A stretch of 35,844 bases of DNA, taken from contig NW_003211397.1 in assembly GCF_000006405.1 (NCBI RefSeq), positions 202,432 to 238,275 on the forward strand, written 5' to 3'. Shown here in pieces: positions 9,511 to 19,724 of this stretch. The first letter of the stretch is position 1, and every line of letters begins with the position of its first letter. Made by a program: the position numbers and the translations under genes. The DNA is from Perkinsus marinus ATCC 50983. Its lineage: Eukaryota > Perkinsozoa > Perkinsida > Perkinsidae. The notes beneath the pieces were generated by a model, which searched no databases, was not told the DNA's origin, and was given only the letters and a program-made list of their open reading frames with translations.

Positions 9511-11637
9511 TCAAAAGTCCTCGAAGAGGGCTTGATCCCTCACATTGATGCTTGGTGTCGACCCTTCGGCTGATTCAGGGTACCTATGGAGCTCATACCA
9601 CTCCTCCGTCACATCACACATTAACCCGAGCTCACTTGTCGAACATTGATGTATCATCTTCTCCTTTAACTTTCGGTACATAAGGAGGCGGTAGCTCTCG
9701 TGACATCACCCGGTTCCACTCGACACCCTTGAACCTACACTACATGCGTCGCAATAGTGTTAGGATGTATGTTTTGTTCGGTTCCTCAGCTGAGCTCAGG
9801 AGTCTTCTCGCTTATGAGGAATAATTCTCCGAAAATTTCTTATTTATCCCAACATCCTCACCATTTATGTTTCTTGATATCTTCCGCGCCGTTCTTAAGA
9901 CAACCAAATCGCTTAGAGCGATCGTGCGTGAGCAGTCGCTTGATAAGATCTCTACCCTTTATATCGAAATGTCGGGGAAAGTCATATTTCCCCGCAAGAA
10001 TCTGCTAATATCACTGACAGATCGCGAGTGACTCAACACGAGGTAACCTTCTGGTAAATTCCGAAGGAGCTCTCGTGATAAAAGGGTGGGAAACCAGCCA
10101 GCATTTCAAATATGAGAATTCCTAACGCCCACCAGTCGACGGACTTGCCATGACCTGAAGACGAGAGAAAGTATAGGAGTCCATTTCGTAGCAGAATCAT
10201 CGTCACCTTTAGATTGTATGATTTCAGGGGCCAAGTACTCAGGAGTACCACATAGGGTCCACGTTCGATCATCAACAATCTTGGCAAAGCCGAAATCGGT
10301 CACTTTGACGTGGCCTGGGAATTCAAGACCACCTGACAGGAGGAGTGTCCCCTCTCGCATACCGCTAGAGTCAATGAGCAAGTTCTCTGGCTTCAAATCT
10401 CTGTAAATGATGTCCTGATCTGAGAAAAAAGTCGTGGGTTCGATCCCTAGTGAGAGCATACCATGCAGATACTGGAACGCTAAGAGTATCTCCGCTGCAT
10501 AGAACTTAGCATGATCATTAGAAAGACGACCCTCTTTCCGAAGGTAGGAGAAAAGTTCTCCGCCATTCACGTATTCCATCAGCATGTACAGACGCCTGTC
10601 ATCCTGGAATGAGGTCAACCTAAAACGGAACAGCAGGAGTAGGAATATATGCTCGCTTTCCTCAGCTGAACTAAGGAGTTTCCAATGCTAAAATACGAAT
10701 TTGAGTGGGAGTGTTCAGAGACGAACGAGAGTTTCCCAAAATTTTCCGCAAAATTTTCATATAGTCACCGACACAGTATATTCCCACACTGCGGAACAGA
10801 GATGAATCTTGTAGGATTCGATGGGCGCTCACAGATTGACTATGTAGGGGTGCTCGATCATCGATAAGATGCTCTTTTCTGCTTTAACATGGTCAACCTG
10901 AGAACTGCCTGGCAATTTCGTGGCGCGTGACGCTAACCTGTTTTAATCTGATGACTTCTGATTTCTTCAGCATCTTCAGAGCCATCGGGGAGCGATCTTC
11001 TGAGCCTTTCAGCTTCACCACTCGAACACGTCCAAAGGTCCCTGTAGGCTACTACTGTATCGCGAATTTGGCATTAGCCTCACCCGTGCCAACAGTATCG
11101 TGCAAGTCGAAGGAGTGGACAGATAGCCTTTTGCCTTCGAGAAGTCTCTTGAAGTGAGCTATGCGATTCTGTAAAAACAACGTCACTGCGCCATGGAATT
11201 ATGTGAGCTTGAGATCACATTTTGCTTTGCCAGAGGAGCCGTTGGTGAGCTCCCTGAGATGCTACCACTTTTCACTGAAAAGGGGGGAAAATCATCACAA
11301 CACCGACGAGCAAACTTCGCTTGGTTTATCCAGCTCAGAAATATCCGAAACTACATTATGAACATTTACACGAAACTGAGGGTGAGAGTACAAAAACCAA
11401 CTGGAATTTCCCAAAATTTACATGAGATTTTCTCACTGTCATCAACACATGTGGTTGACCATGTACATATTTCCCCCCAAAATGCCCCGGGGAAATTTCA
11501 GAGGAAAAATTATTGTTCAAATGGGTAATATACTATAGCCCCGATGGGCTGAAAAGATATAAGAATATCAACTCACCGGACGACGCTCTTCCACCGCTCT
11601 CGGTCGACTTAGACGATTTCTTACTGCTGTTGAACAT
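9511..11637 (-). CDS. cAMP-dependent protein kinase catalytic subunit (PKA-C)
   Basis: Twelve exons (gene order): 11637-11577, 11274-11219, 11168-11084, 11041-10938, 10897-10833, 10619-10462, 10419-10363, 10314-10207, 10154-10048, 10001-9862, 9734-9636, 9583-9511. They total 1113 nt and 370 aa. The full kinase fold is visible: GTGTFGRV glycine loop, ALKMLKK lysine, [11 protein letters not shown] catalytic loop, TDFGFAK, the activation loop [15 protein letters not shown] with the phosphorylatable Thr, and VDWWALG. The AGC C-tail ends in FEDF, an FxxF hydrophobic motif as in PKA. The N-terminus MFNSSKK has no myristoylation glycine. Seven of eleven introns carry F1-F4 elements. Splicing at all of them restores conserved kinase sequence, which makes this the best proof of the intron calls. 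Confidence 0.95.
9584..9635 (-). repeat. F4 intron (kinase last intron)
   Basis: A 52-bp intron on the minus strand with GACGGAGGAGTGGTATGAGC shortly before the acceptor CATAG, in the same orientation as in MKT1. Splicing joins DTSMFDK to YPES, as in other PKA C-tails. Confidence 0.85.
9735..9861 (-). mobile_element. intron formed by an F1 MITE
   Basis: A 127-bp intron whose donor GTGAGGATGTTGGGATAAAT blends into the MITE terminal repeat (consensus CAGTGTTGGGATA). The opposite end is CATCCTAACACTAT, about 20 bp from the acceptor. The internal CTCAGCTGAGG block matches other F1 copies. Confidence 0.75.
10420..10461 (-). repeat. F2 intron, antisense B box (kinase)
   Basis: A 42-bp intron. On the plus strand it reads GGGTTCGATCCC at 10436-10447, so the tRNA piece is antisense to the gene. 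It splits the codon for the Asp in [11 protein letters not shown], so splicing is well supported. Confidence 0.85.
10634..10791 (-). mobile_element. F1 hAT-like MITE with perfect 8-bp TSD
   Basis: A 158-bp element inside kinase intron 10620-10832. The octamer CGGAACAG occurs at 10626-10633 and again at 10792-10799. The ends are CAGGAGTAGGAATAT and ATTCCCACACTG. An 8-bp duplication with CAG...CTG ends is the hAT superfamily signature. It encodes nothing. Confidence 0.9.
10898..10937 (-). repeat. F3 intron, antisense (kinase)
   Basis: A 40-bp intron. The plus strand reads CAATTTCGTGGCGCGTGACG, so the F3 core is antisense to the gene. It is one of the shortest introns in the window and is almost all repeat. 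Confidence 0.85.
11169..11218 (-). repeat. F3 intron, sense (kinase)
   Basis: A 50-bp intron. The gene-sense strand reads AATTCCATGGCGCAGTGACG then TTGTTTTTACAG. The same gene therefore holds F3 in both orientations. Confidence 0.75.
11275..11576 (-). mobile_element. kinase intron 1 with F1-related sequence
   Basis: A 302-bp intron. Between about 11380 and 11490 the plus strand carries ACAAAAACCAACTGG and GTGGTTGACCATGTACATAT, the reverse of the F1 interior. The ends are too diverged to place. Confidence 0.6.
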
Positions 11638-12216
11638 ACTTTTCCCCTATTAATAACCATTAACTATTATTGAGAATATTCACTCGAACACTCCCCTGTT
11701 CCTCGCGAATTCGTGAAAGCATCGATCACTTGCCAAAACGGGAGATTTTCGCCCAGTGCATGCCTGGAGGCTTCAAGTCCGTATCGAGCAAGAGCGCTTA
11801 TCATTTCGAACCATAATGAGAGGGCATAAAAGATGTATTTTATATTATCTATAAAAGATCTATGTTATGATAAATATCTAATTGATATTGATTATATATA
11901 AACATAGATATCGTTGCATACTGGTTAGTGCATGCCTGGTGGTTTCAATAGCACTCAAGAGTGTTTATCATCAGTGGCTACCATTGTTGCATAATAATAA
12001 TGATATAGCATCAGCCCTATATCAGGCACGCTATGATAATGGCAACAATAGGAGTTAGCAAGATACTACGACTAGCGATTCAAAGCGACCATAGTTGCAG
12101 GGCACCTCCTATGGAGTACATTCATGCCTGGGTGATCCGAGACTTTAGTAGTTGCCATTGACAACACCGCTAGAGGCATGTGAGAAACGTTTCTCGGTTG
12201 GACAAAGGAATGGAAA
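11638..12216. other. AT-rich intergenic region with repeats
   Basis: This is the kinase promoter side. Direct repeats of about 45 bp begin GTGCATGCCTGG at 11758 and 11930, with a weaker third copy (TTCATGCCTGGG) near 12121. An inverted pair CCATTGTTGC / GCAACAATAG lies near 11980 and 12045. No gene is seen. Confidence 0.5.
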
Positions 12217-14565
12217 CTACTCAATAATTTTGAGCGACTTTTCAAAACTCACTGAAGCAATCTTGTCATCTCTGAAAAACAAAAAATTATAGTAAATATC
12301 ACTCGAAGTATCATCTTACGTTTTCGAGAAGCACATATGTCGTATTGCACCTCGTTCATGCACTGGTATTGTCATCACCTTCTGCTGTGAAAACGTCTCA
12401 AACACAGCTAAGCCACCAATGTACGAGCCTGAGGGGAAAAGATGCACATGGTCAACTACATGTGTCGGTGATGATATGAAAATTCTGAGCAAATTCTCGT
12501 CGGTTTCTGAACACTAAAAGAAAGTAAAGTTGGAGCTTGAAGACTTACCGCTTTTGTCAGTGGTTGTTGAGAGGACAAAACTCCGGTCGGCAGATACGGC
12601 AAGAGAAGGATTGTCATACTCGTCAATATCAATGCCGTAGTACCTACAAATAGGCCTAATCTGTATCTTATCAGCTCAACCTCAAGATACGCCCACGTTC
12701 GAATAGGTGAGTGATGGAAGGATCGGAACAGCAGGAGCTTATGCGCATCAGTAGCACAGAGAATGAAAGTGTGACCATCCATTGACCATGATAACCTGTA
12801 AAGCAGAATAGGAAGGGCACAGGTTCGATTCCCGGTGAGGGCATTTTACATGTCACGAATTCTGAAGCTCACATGTCGATCGAGTTTGTGAGGGTTCAAC
12901 GAGTAGTCGCCGATGTTCTTCAGCGTCTCACCCGAATAATAATGCATGTACCTACAAGACGAGCGCAGAAGTTCTCGAGGAGTGGTATGCACGCATGCAC
13001 ACGACTTACGGATCATTTTCGATCGCCATGACCAAAACCGGTTCATCACAATCCAACCACGTGGCAGCTGATACTGGTTGGGCTTGGCGAAGGAGTCCCG
13101 TCTTCCTCCACTCGAAATCTGGTGGAATGCTAAACGCGCACGCCATTGTGATCGATTTGCTCTCACCTCGGGATCCCTCAATCCGCGTCCGTTCGTAAAA
13201 CTGGACGGTCATATCCCGACATGCACTGAATAAAAGCAGCTCCCCATCACCCTTGACTCGAGGGCAGAATTGGCAGCGAAGGACCTAACAGCGTTGAGGA
13301 AATGCAAGATAGCAAGATGGAGCAAGATTTCTCACATGTGTCTTCGTTGGGTGGGAGGACTTGCCAACTTGTTCACCTGTGGTTGCGTCGAATACCACCT
13401 GAATGTTGGAAATTCCAACGAGGTGGAAGAAAGAGAAAATCGAAAGGGTAAGCCCATTAGTGACTTAGCAGAGGCCACGTATTAATATGAATCTAGAGTG
13501 GAGGAATTGGAATAATAGAATCGGTGATCGAGAATAGGAATATATTCCACGAAGAACGGAGATCATGACAGGGTGAAACATGATGCAGTTGAGTTTCTAA
13601 GCATCGAAGACAACAGTAGGTTCCTCGAGCTATGATTATTCCTACGATATTCATACTGGTGCGAGAGTCCACCCGACATATCTCCCGACATGGTGAGTAC
13701 AACATAATAGTACTACTGTAGTACTACTACAACCATTATGCTGTGCTACTACTAGTAAGAGTACTCACCACTTCACCGCCCATGCATCCAACAGCAATGA
13801 ATGCCCCATCAGGGCTCCAGTCGAGAGATAGGACCGGGGAAGGGGCGTGGAAAGCGAGACCAGTAGGCTCGATAACGGCTGGAACGGAAGAAATCCTAAC
13901 CCTGCAAGTTGAGATCATCAGCTGTCTACCTTCACTATCCCTCCACAGCTTGACCTCCCTGTCAGCACCACCAGTGGCCAACAGCGTCGAGTCAGTCGGG
14001 TGAAACACCACACATGTTGGATTGGCACGGGCTCCATGTGGTGCTGTGGCAGAACGGACTGAGGCAGGGATAATAAGCCACTACCACTGAACCCGCACAG
14101 GTTCGATCCCCCCTTACCGACTGCATGCGGGGTTACACCAGCCTCCTTTACTATCCCTTCCAACAGGTCCTCGGGACCTCCTTCCGACTCCTCAGAATCA
14201 CCATAGGCCGCATATTGGGCAGAATACCTGGGATCACATAGCTCGCACAAATCCATACCACACCTTCGCCAACTCACCACATGTCAACAGCCCTATCCAA
14301 AACGCTGCAGTCACTGCTGCCTTCAGTGTAAGCAACACCAGATTCGCGTTGCAATACAGAGAATGCCTCCAAGTATTCGTGCTCCATGAGATATCTAATG
14401 AGCCGTCCATTCAAAGACCAGGAAATGTCAGCCTTGATAATACTACTGAAAAATCGCCTGTAATTGGGCGTGCTTAGGCTTCTGAACTATACCACTCTCG
14501 CTGGAAGAAGGAATGGATGCAACGGCGCCGCCCTCAATGATGATCTCTGGTTTGATGGTGGTCAT
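12217..14565 (-). CDS. LisH-domain WD40-repeat protein
   Basis: Exons (gene order): 14565-14493, 14445-14278, 14227-14118, 14058-13769, 13398-13336, 13284-13010, 12951-12850, 12795-12691, 12643-12549, 12428-12320, 12271-12217. A LisH-like helix pair (LNGRLIRYLMEHEYLEAFSV) precedes WD40 blades such as FHPTDSTLLATGGADREVKL, DWSPDGAFIAVGCMGGEV and LSWSMDGHTFILCATDAHKL. Protein-interaction scaffold is the safe reading; the exact family is not clear. From exon 2 to the stop the frame is continuous. The first intron (14446-14492) leaves the proposed first exon one base out of phase, so the true start may differ. Six of ten introns carry F1, F2, F4 or F5 sequence. Confidence 0.78.
12429..12548 (-). 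mobile_element. F1 fragment intron (WD40 gene)
   Basis: A 120-bp intron. On the plus strand GATGCACATGGTCAACTACA and GTCGGTTTCTGAACAC match the F1 interior. The right terminal repeat is lost. Confidence 0.7.
12644..12690 (-). repeat. F5 hairpin introner, sense (WD40 gene)
   Basis: A 47-bp intron. In gene sense it starts GTATCTTGAGGTTGAGC, then GATAAGATACAGATTAGG, and ends TTTGTAG. The hairpin contains the donor. It is homologous along its length to the intron at 6441-6496 in an unrelated gene on the other strand. Confidence 0.88.
12796..12849 (-). repeat. F2 intron, antisense B box (WD40 gene)
   Basis: A 54-bp intron. The plus strand has CACAGGTTCGATTCCCGGTG at 12818-12837. Splicing is required to join IRDM to LSWSMDG in frame. 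Confidence 0.8.
12952..13009 (-). repeat. F4 intron, antisense (WD40 gene)
   Basis: A 58-bp intron. The plus strand reads GGAGTGGTATGCACGCATGC, so the F4 element is reversed relative to MKT1 intron 8. Confidence 0.8.
13399..13768 (-). other. long WD40-gene intron with short palindromes
   Basis: A 370-bp intron joining GEV to VVFDATTGEQVGK in phase 0. It holds AGTACTACTGTAGTACT near 13710 and GGAATATATTCC near 13539, both self-complementary. No repeat family is recognised. Confidence 0.65.
14059..14117 (-). repeat. F2 intron, antisense B box (WD40 gene)
   Basis: A 59-bp intron. The plus strand reads CCGCACAGGTTCGATCCCCC at 14094-14113, nearly the same 3' tRNA half as at 5087-5106. Confidence 0.8.
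14228..14277 (-). repeat. F4 intron, sense (WD40 gene)
   Basis: A 50-bp intron starting GTGAGTTGGCGAAGG then TGTGGTATGG and ending GATCCCAG. Its 5' end is a near copy of MKT1 intron 8. Confidence 0.88.
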
Positions 14566-14689
14566 AAGGAATAGGGTATGAGCTGGATCCTTGAGGGGTA
14601 GAATAAGGAGCCCTTGTAATTCAACATTTGGGGATGAGGCTATGTAGAAGCTTTAATATGAAAATAACTCGACGAAAATCCAACTGTGA

Positions 14690-14772
14690 AGGGATCGAAC
14701 CTGTGCAGTCTCAACCCATCCTCACGGAGGCAATGGCATGTACCCTATTGAGCCACATCACTCCTTCTAGCC
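14690..14772 (-). repeat. tRNA-derived element with A and B boxes
   Basis: On the minus strand an A box TGGCTCAATAGG is followed 42 bp later by a B box GGTTCGATCCC. A small stem CCTC-cgt-GAGG lies in the anticodon region. The cloverleaf does not fold properly (D loop too long), so this looks like a tRNA-derived SINE or pseudogene. Its 3' half resembles the F2 introns. Confidence 0.6.
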
Positions 14773-16690
14773 ACCTTCCCAGTCATAGTCTCTCGTAACT
14801 AACCTGCGGTTCTTCAGCGGTCTTCACTCTCGACTATGCCGTGTGACACCCTCTCGAATAGGCTTCGCAATTTCCTGTTCGCGGCGCTATCAACCTCACC
14901 AAACTAACGATACTAAAAACCCACAATTTGCATTTTATACAATACTAGTTGGAGATTCGCTCACACGACGTCAACGATTGAGTCGCCAGCAATTCTCCGA
15001 TGCGGGTTCTCTCAGCGGTTTCCTACGGTTTTCTTATACAATTTTTTTCCATAAGTCTCACAGCTCACTTGCGTATGAGCGCATACTAACATTCCGTAGG
15101 TCTCGGGTTCGATCCTTGGTCTATTACCTTACCTACTGTTTGACAACCCCGAGCTTTTATGAAAGATCTGAATGTATCAAACTCCTCCCGACCTGTAAGA
15201 AATTCCCGGCGGAGACTTGGAATCCCAACAGCAAAATCGATTAGGATGGCGTGCGCTAGTTTCATGAACAAAGCGCGCGCCCAGATTCCGCTGACTCGGA
15301 TTGGTCCAGAACTTCTATAGCGACACGGTTTCCTTTCCTGCAGACTCTTCGTTGGAAGCTATCGACGACGGACTCGCGTGCAACCGAACATCGCTTTCTC
15401 TACTAGGACTCGTATCAATGTCGGAGTAATAGTGACAGAATAGACCGACGATTAAGATCCAAATAAGAACCCCTGAAGTACGTAAGAGTCTTACGGTAAG
15501 ACACTCGAAATGTAACGAGCTGCAAAAGTATGGATTTCCCGATTTACGTTACAGATCAGAACCGAATATCGGATGCGTCACAGACATATCTTGTAATCTC
15601 ATAAGTTCTTGTCTGTTTCTCAATAAGTCTGATAATGAGTATACGAGAGAGAAAAGTAGACATGATCAATCACGAATCCTCGTCTGAATGAGTGACAACT
15701 ATAGCAGATAGCAGAGTTGTCAAGCCTCGAGAAATCATTATCACAACTTCCAGGCATATGCTGCGAGAGTTGCGGGAGGAGTGGTAGATATGGACATTCT
15801 ACGATACTCAAATACTCTTGTTCATTAAGAAACGAGCAACTCATCTGGGATGATGCCAGAGGATAACATCGCCATTCATATCACTCAGGGCCTGAGTGAT
15901 ACTCGTCGATCCCCGTCAGTCATGCCTGGCATGACTGACGGGGATTCGGAAAACCCGATTCTGAAATTGAGTCTCTCCCAACATCGATTCCGAGTTCGAA
16001 AATTGATTCATTGAGCATCTGGTGACCTTGATGGAAATTCCGTGGCATGCGGTCATGCTCAGATGCTCCATTGGGAAGGGAGGGAGTATTGAAGTGACTT
16101 CAGGCTTCACGCGTCAGAAGGCCCGCGACATAGGCACATATATAGGATATATCATATAAAGTTTATATTATAAATATCTGTCGTCGTCTCGTGCGCGAAA
16201 AAATGTGCACATGCTCAACGACCACACGCGTTGCTGACAATAGAAAAACTCTGAGGAAATTAATGTTGGTTTTCGTAGACTCCTACCCCTAGTTATGTGT
16301 AGATTCCCATAGAATAGCGTTGGAAACTTCTGAACTCAGCTGAGGAAAGTGAACATATAATCCTCCAACACTGCAAACGATAAGGGCCCCAGCACAGACC
16401 AACCTACGCCTTCTCCCGCATTGGGGTAGACCCGAGCAGCATCGTACTGGGGGCCGGAGTCCCTCCCGAGCCTGTGGCAGATCTCAGGCTCGCTGTCAGG
16501 CATGCCGGTCTTAACGGCTTGGCGAATCTCTGCCATCGGAAAATATCTTGCCTAAATCTTGGGTTGAAGATACACCACCATTGGACCATTTCTCTCGAAT
16601 AGTTGTCTTTTGTTTTTGAGGTGTGTTGATGCTTGTTAGTAGCGCCATTAGCACCAAGGGTGCTAACTGCTATGACCTCTGTTGGCTCCA
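14773..16690. other. gene-poor region with palindromes and repeats
   Basis: No gene is supported. A B-box-like GGGTTCGATCCTTGG lies at 15106-15120 and an F4-like GGAGGAGTGGTAG near 15776. There are two tight palindromes at 15879-15945, and longer inverted pairs (GAGCATCTG / CAGATGCTC; CTCTCCCAA / TTGGGAAGGGAG) span 15970-16085. An F1 copy of about 180 bp runs from 16195 to 16377 (AAATGTGCACATG ... CCTCCAACACTG). Confidence 0.55.
15879..15945. repeat. two adjacent near-perfect palindromes
   Basis: TATCACTCAGG (15879-15889) is followed one base later by its exact complement. Seven bases on, an 18-bp arm (15909-15926, ATCCCCGTCAGTCATGCC) is followed by its exact complement after a single base. 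Such loops are too short to be stable RNA hairpins unless some pairs open; as DNA they could extrude cruciforms. Confidence 0.85.
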
Positions 16691-16699
16691 GTGATCACT

Positions 16700-17197
16700 C
16701 TAACAAACGGACCATTTATCTGCGGCAGATAATCTGCCTGATTCTCCGGATGAGTGCATTGGAGTCGGCATTAAGGTCATCCAGAGCGCCCATGCGTAAG
16801 CGCTGTTGATATCAAATTGCACTTCAGAGGTGGTCAGGTCTAAGATGCAAGCATTGGAGCAGGAGATTAGGGCATTGAGGCAGAGTCTGAGTGAACGGAG
16901 AGCAAGCTCTGTGCGGGACACCTCACAAACTTTCACCCGTCGGGTGAGAGTTGCAGGGGGCAGAATTCGATTCAATCTGCACCGATAGAAGGCTTTACTC
17001 AGGTCTAGGAAGACACCTTTGTAGTGATTTTTCCAGCGGAGGCATGCCGCCATGGCTATCTGCTGTATTGTAAGGCCGTTGTAGCTACCTGGGGGGAGGT
17101 GCCGGTTTAGGCCTCGGGCATCGCTACAAGGCCTCACCTTGGTAGATTTCCAAGCTCCTTGTGCTAGGGAGAAGGTTATGATAGAAGGGCCGTCCAC
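16700..17197 (-). mobile_element. decayed reverse transcriptase fragment
   Basis: The minus-strand reading has KVRPCSDARGLNRHLPPG, like the RT finger motif of LTR-type elements (RPC.D.R.LN), then VFLDLSKAFYRCRL, like motif A. Sequence after about residue 85 no longer resembles RT, so a frameshift or truncation is likely. The YxDD motif was not found. Confidence 0.6.
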
Positions 17198-17243
17198 AAT
17201 TGGGGAGTGGGGAGGAGAGGACTCGTTTAGAGTATGCCACCAT

Positions 17244-17927
17244 TTATTTCAAATAAATTATTAATAAATTATTTGTAAGATACATGTTGATCTCTTTTTT
17301 ATAGGCAGTGATCTGTTGGGGAGAGAGCTCCTTCAGCTCCTTGCTGGAGTAGTCCTCTCGCGGTCCCACTGCACGTGTGGGAGGGAACGAGTGTGTTGGG
17401 TGAGTCATATTCTCCTGAGGCCATGACACTTCCCAGCAATATTCTTGCTCAGGTGTGTCGCGGCACTCACCACGATGCATTTGTCGGAGTACACCCATGT
17501 AGGAGGCGGCCCCGGGGAGAGGTTGTTGTTTAAGCACGCGATGTACCAACAATTGACCAACCTTGCTGAGCTGGGTATGCAGGCTGACATCTAGGTTAGC
17601 CGCCAGGGGGTAGGTTGCCGGTGCAGAAGCTTGGTCCTGGTTCAGGTTGACGAAAACCCCGAGTTGTCGAATGTAAGAGAGGAGGAGATCAAGTTGAGAC
17701 GGTAAGTGATCCACGACGTAGGCCTCTATGGACACCATCATTCCTTTGTTCCAGGACGGTCTCACATTGAGACGAACCACGGAACTTGGAGATGGTTGGT
17801 TTTGGGGGGGACCTTTGGAGTTGTCTTCAACCAGACAGACAGTGTCCAATAGTAAGTATGGAGCATCAGTCTGGACCAAGCTATATGCAGATACTCCGGT
17901 GTGCGTTACGAGGGAGAAGGAGCACAT
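17244..17927 (-). mobile_element. retroelement protease-region ORF (probable)
   Basis: A 227-codon open frame directly upstream of the RT fragment. LLLDTVCLVEDNS and VVDHLPSQLDLLLSY vaguely recall retroelement aspartic proteases, but the catalytic DSG/DTG is not clean (LDTVC). The assignment rests mainly on position between gag and RT. Confidence 0.4.
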
Positions 17928-18014
17928 TGTGTCGAGTCCACATCTCAGGGAGTGCCACTCGCTCTGAGGGCTGTCGACGTCTTGAATGTCGACATAGCGG
18001 ATGAGCAGTTTTTC

Positions 18015-19724
18015 TCAGTCGCTTCCCACGGCCCCAGCAGTTACAGAGAAACTCAATACAGAGGTAGGATACTGAGACTTAGGTGTGTGATCCTGCTTAT
18101 TGCGCTGTTTCATCAGTTGCTGAACTTTTGGGTCAGTGCACTCCTTGGCACGGTGAGAGGAATAACCGCGTAGCGAACAGAGTTTGTTCTTCCATCGGCA
18201 ACTCGACTCAGCGTCGGATATTCCCAGAGCTTGTCGCAAGCTGCCTTTGGGAACAGATAGCCGAGGTTTGTCGTGTGAGTAAGACCGATAGGAGTCAGCT
18301 ACAGGGTGCTGAGTATTAGGAGCTGATGTACTTGTTGTATTAGGCTTGAAGAAGCTCGTACCAGCCGGTGGAAGCTCTCGGGGACGCTTGCTGGAGGGTC
18401 GAGATGACCCTTCGGTCAGTGGGCGCTTGCGGTGATGGAGAGAGCCGTGTAGAGATGACCGGGATGAGAACTCTATTTGAAGGAATTCATCGATTGATCT
18501 ATGTCCCAGATCTTGGGAAGTTTGAATCAGTTTGTGGTGAAATCCTTCTTCATCCGGGGACTTCTTGAGTTCATGCAGGAAAGTCCTACTCGAGAGACTT
18601 AGGGTAGCCGAATCCTGATGGCTTGAGAACCGGGGTGCACTTTAAGGTTAAAAGTTTTAACCATATCAGTCAATAAGACTCGTCGGCACGGCCAGTCGAT
18701 CTTGACTTTATGCTCGGTGGTCAGTTGACTGAAGAGCTGGCGTTCAACTTGTGCAGACTCATCCCAGGATCTTCGTGAGATATAGCGATCACTGTCGACC
18801 CATTTGCGTAGCACAGTTGTGAACTTCTCTGGGCGAGTAAAATACTTGTGGGCCGGTGCTAGAGCCTTCTTTAAAAGAGACGAACAGGACGCGTACCACT
18901 CTAGTAGGAGGGTGCTAGATGAAGCCACGAGCTCCTTGCTCGATGCACTATTCTCATCTTGGAGGGACTCGGCTTCCTTCAACCTCTTGTAGACCATTCG
19001 CCATGAACCGAACTTGTGTGACGTTGGTGAGAGAGCAGCATCGCGAATGAGTTCATCTCGTATAACTTCGGTGAACCTCGAAGGGAAGGCTGCTGCTACA
19101 GCTAGAAGTCGCAGCGGACTTGGGTCAACTCGACAGGCTTGAGTGGCACGTTCGAGATGTCTCACGAAGTCACGGTAGTTGAAAGTTGGGGCGACGGCTA
19201 CCGAGGGAGCGAGGTTGGACAGTTCAGAGTTATGGCCGGGGGTAGTAGCTAGGCGACGGCGTGCGTTAGCTGCTGCAGCGTCTAGCGATGCCGCATCGCC
19301 GATGCGTCTTTGACACGTTGATCGCTAAGGCCTAGGCCATATGATGCAATAAACCTGGGCAGGTCGAGGCCGAGGCTTTTCCCGCTCCTGTCGCGAACGA
19401 AAAGGCCTTTCCATCCTACGTCATGAGGGTTACCAGCGGTCACTGACCACAACCAAGCAGATACTCTACCGGGGAGTAGGGGGTGAGGCGGCTGATTTCG
19501 GACGGGGATAGTAGCTCTTTGTCGGCGGCCTCGTCACGATGGGCCTCGACAGCTTTGCGCAGCTGTTCCCAGACAGATGCCGAATCCTTGACGGCTGGGT
19601 CGGGAAGGAGTAAAGGGGACAGGATCTTCTTTCTAGTTGTTGATGTCACGGGCACCGAGGATCCAGAAGCCTGCCTTCCTTGGCCCGCGGGGGAATCCGT
19701 TCTATCGGATTGTTGAACAATCAT
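18015..19724 (-). mobile_element. decayed gag region with degenerate zinc knuckle
   Basis: Open pieces at 19724-19440, 19165-18599 and 18239-18015 are helix-rich and charged, as in gag. The last holds CSLRGYSSHRAKEC, which has exact CX2CX4HX4C spacing except that the second Cys is Arg (CGC for TGC, one transition). The order gag, protease-like, RT on the minus strand is that of an LTR retrotransposon. No LTR pair could be delimited. Confidence 0.6.

Noticed and set aside
13891..13918. A 28-bp GT-AG segment in the WD40 gene as an intron
   Set aside because: Too short, and the exon reads through it in frame with no stop.
14690..14772. A working tRNA gene
   Set aside because: A and B boxes are present but the D loop is too long and the acceptor and anticodon stems do not pair; called tRNA-derived instead.
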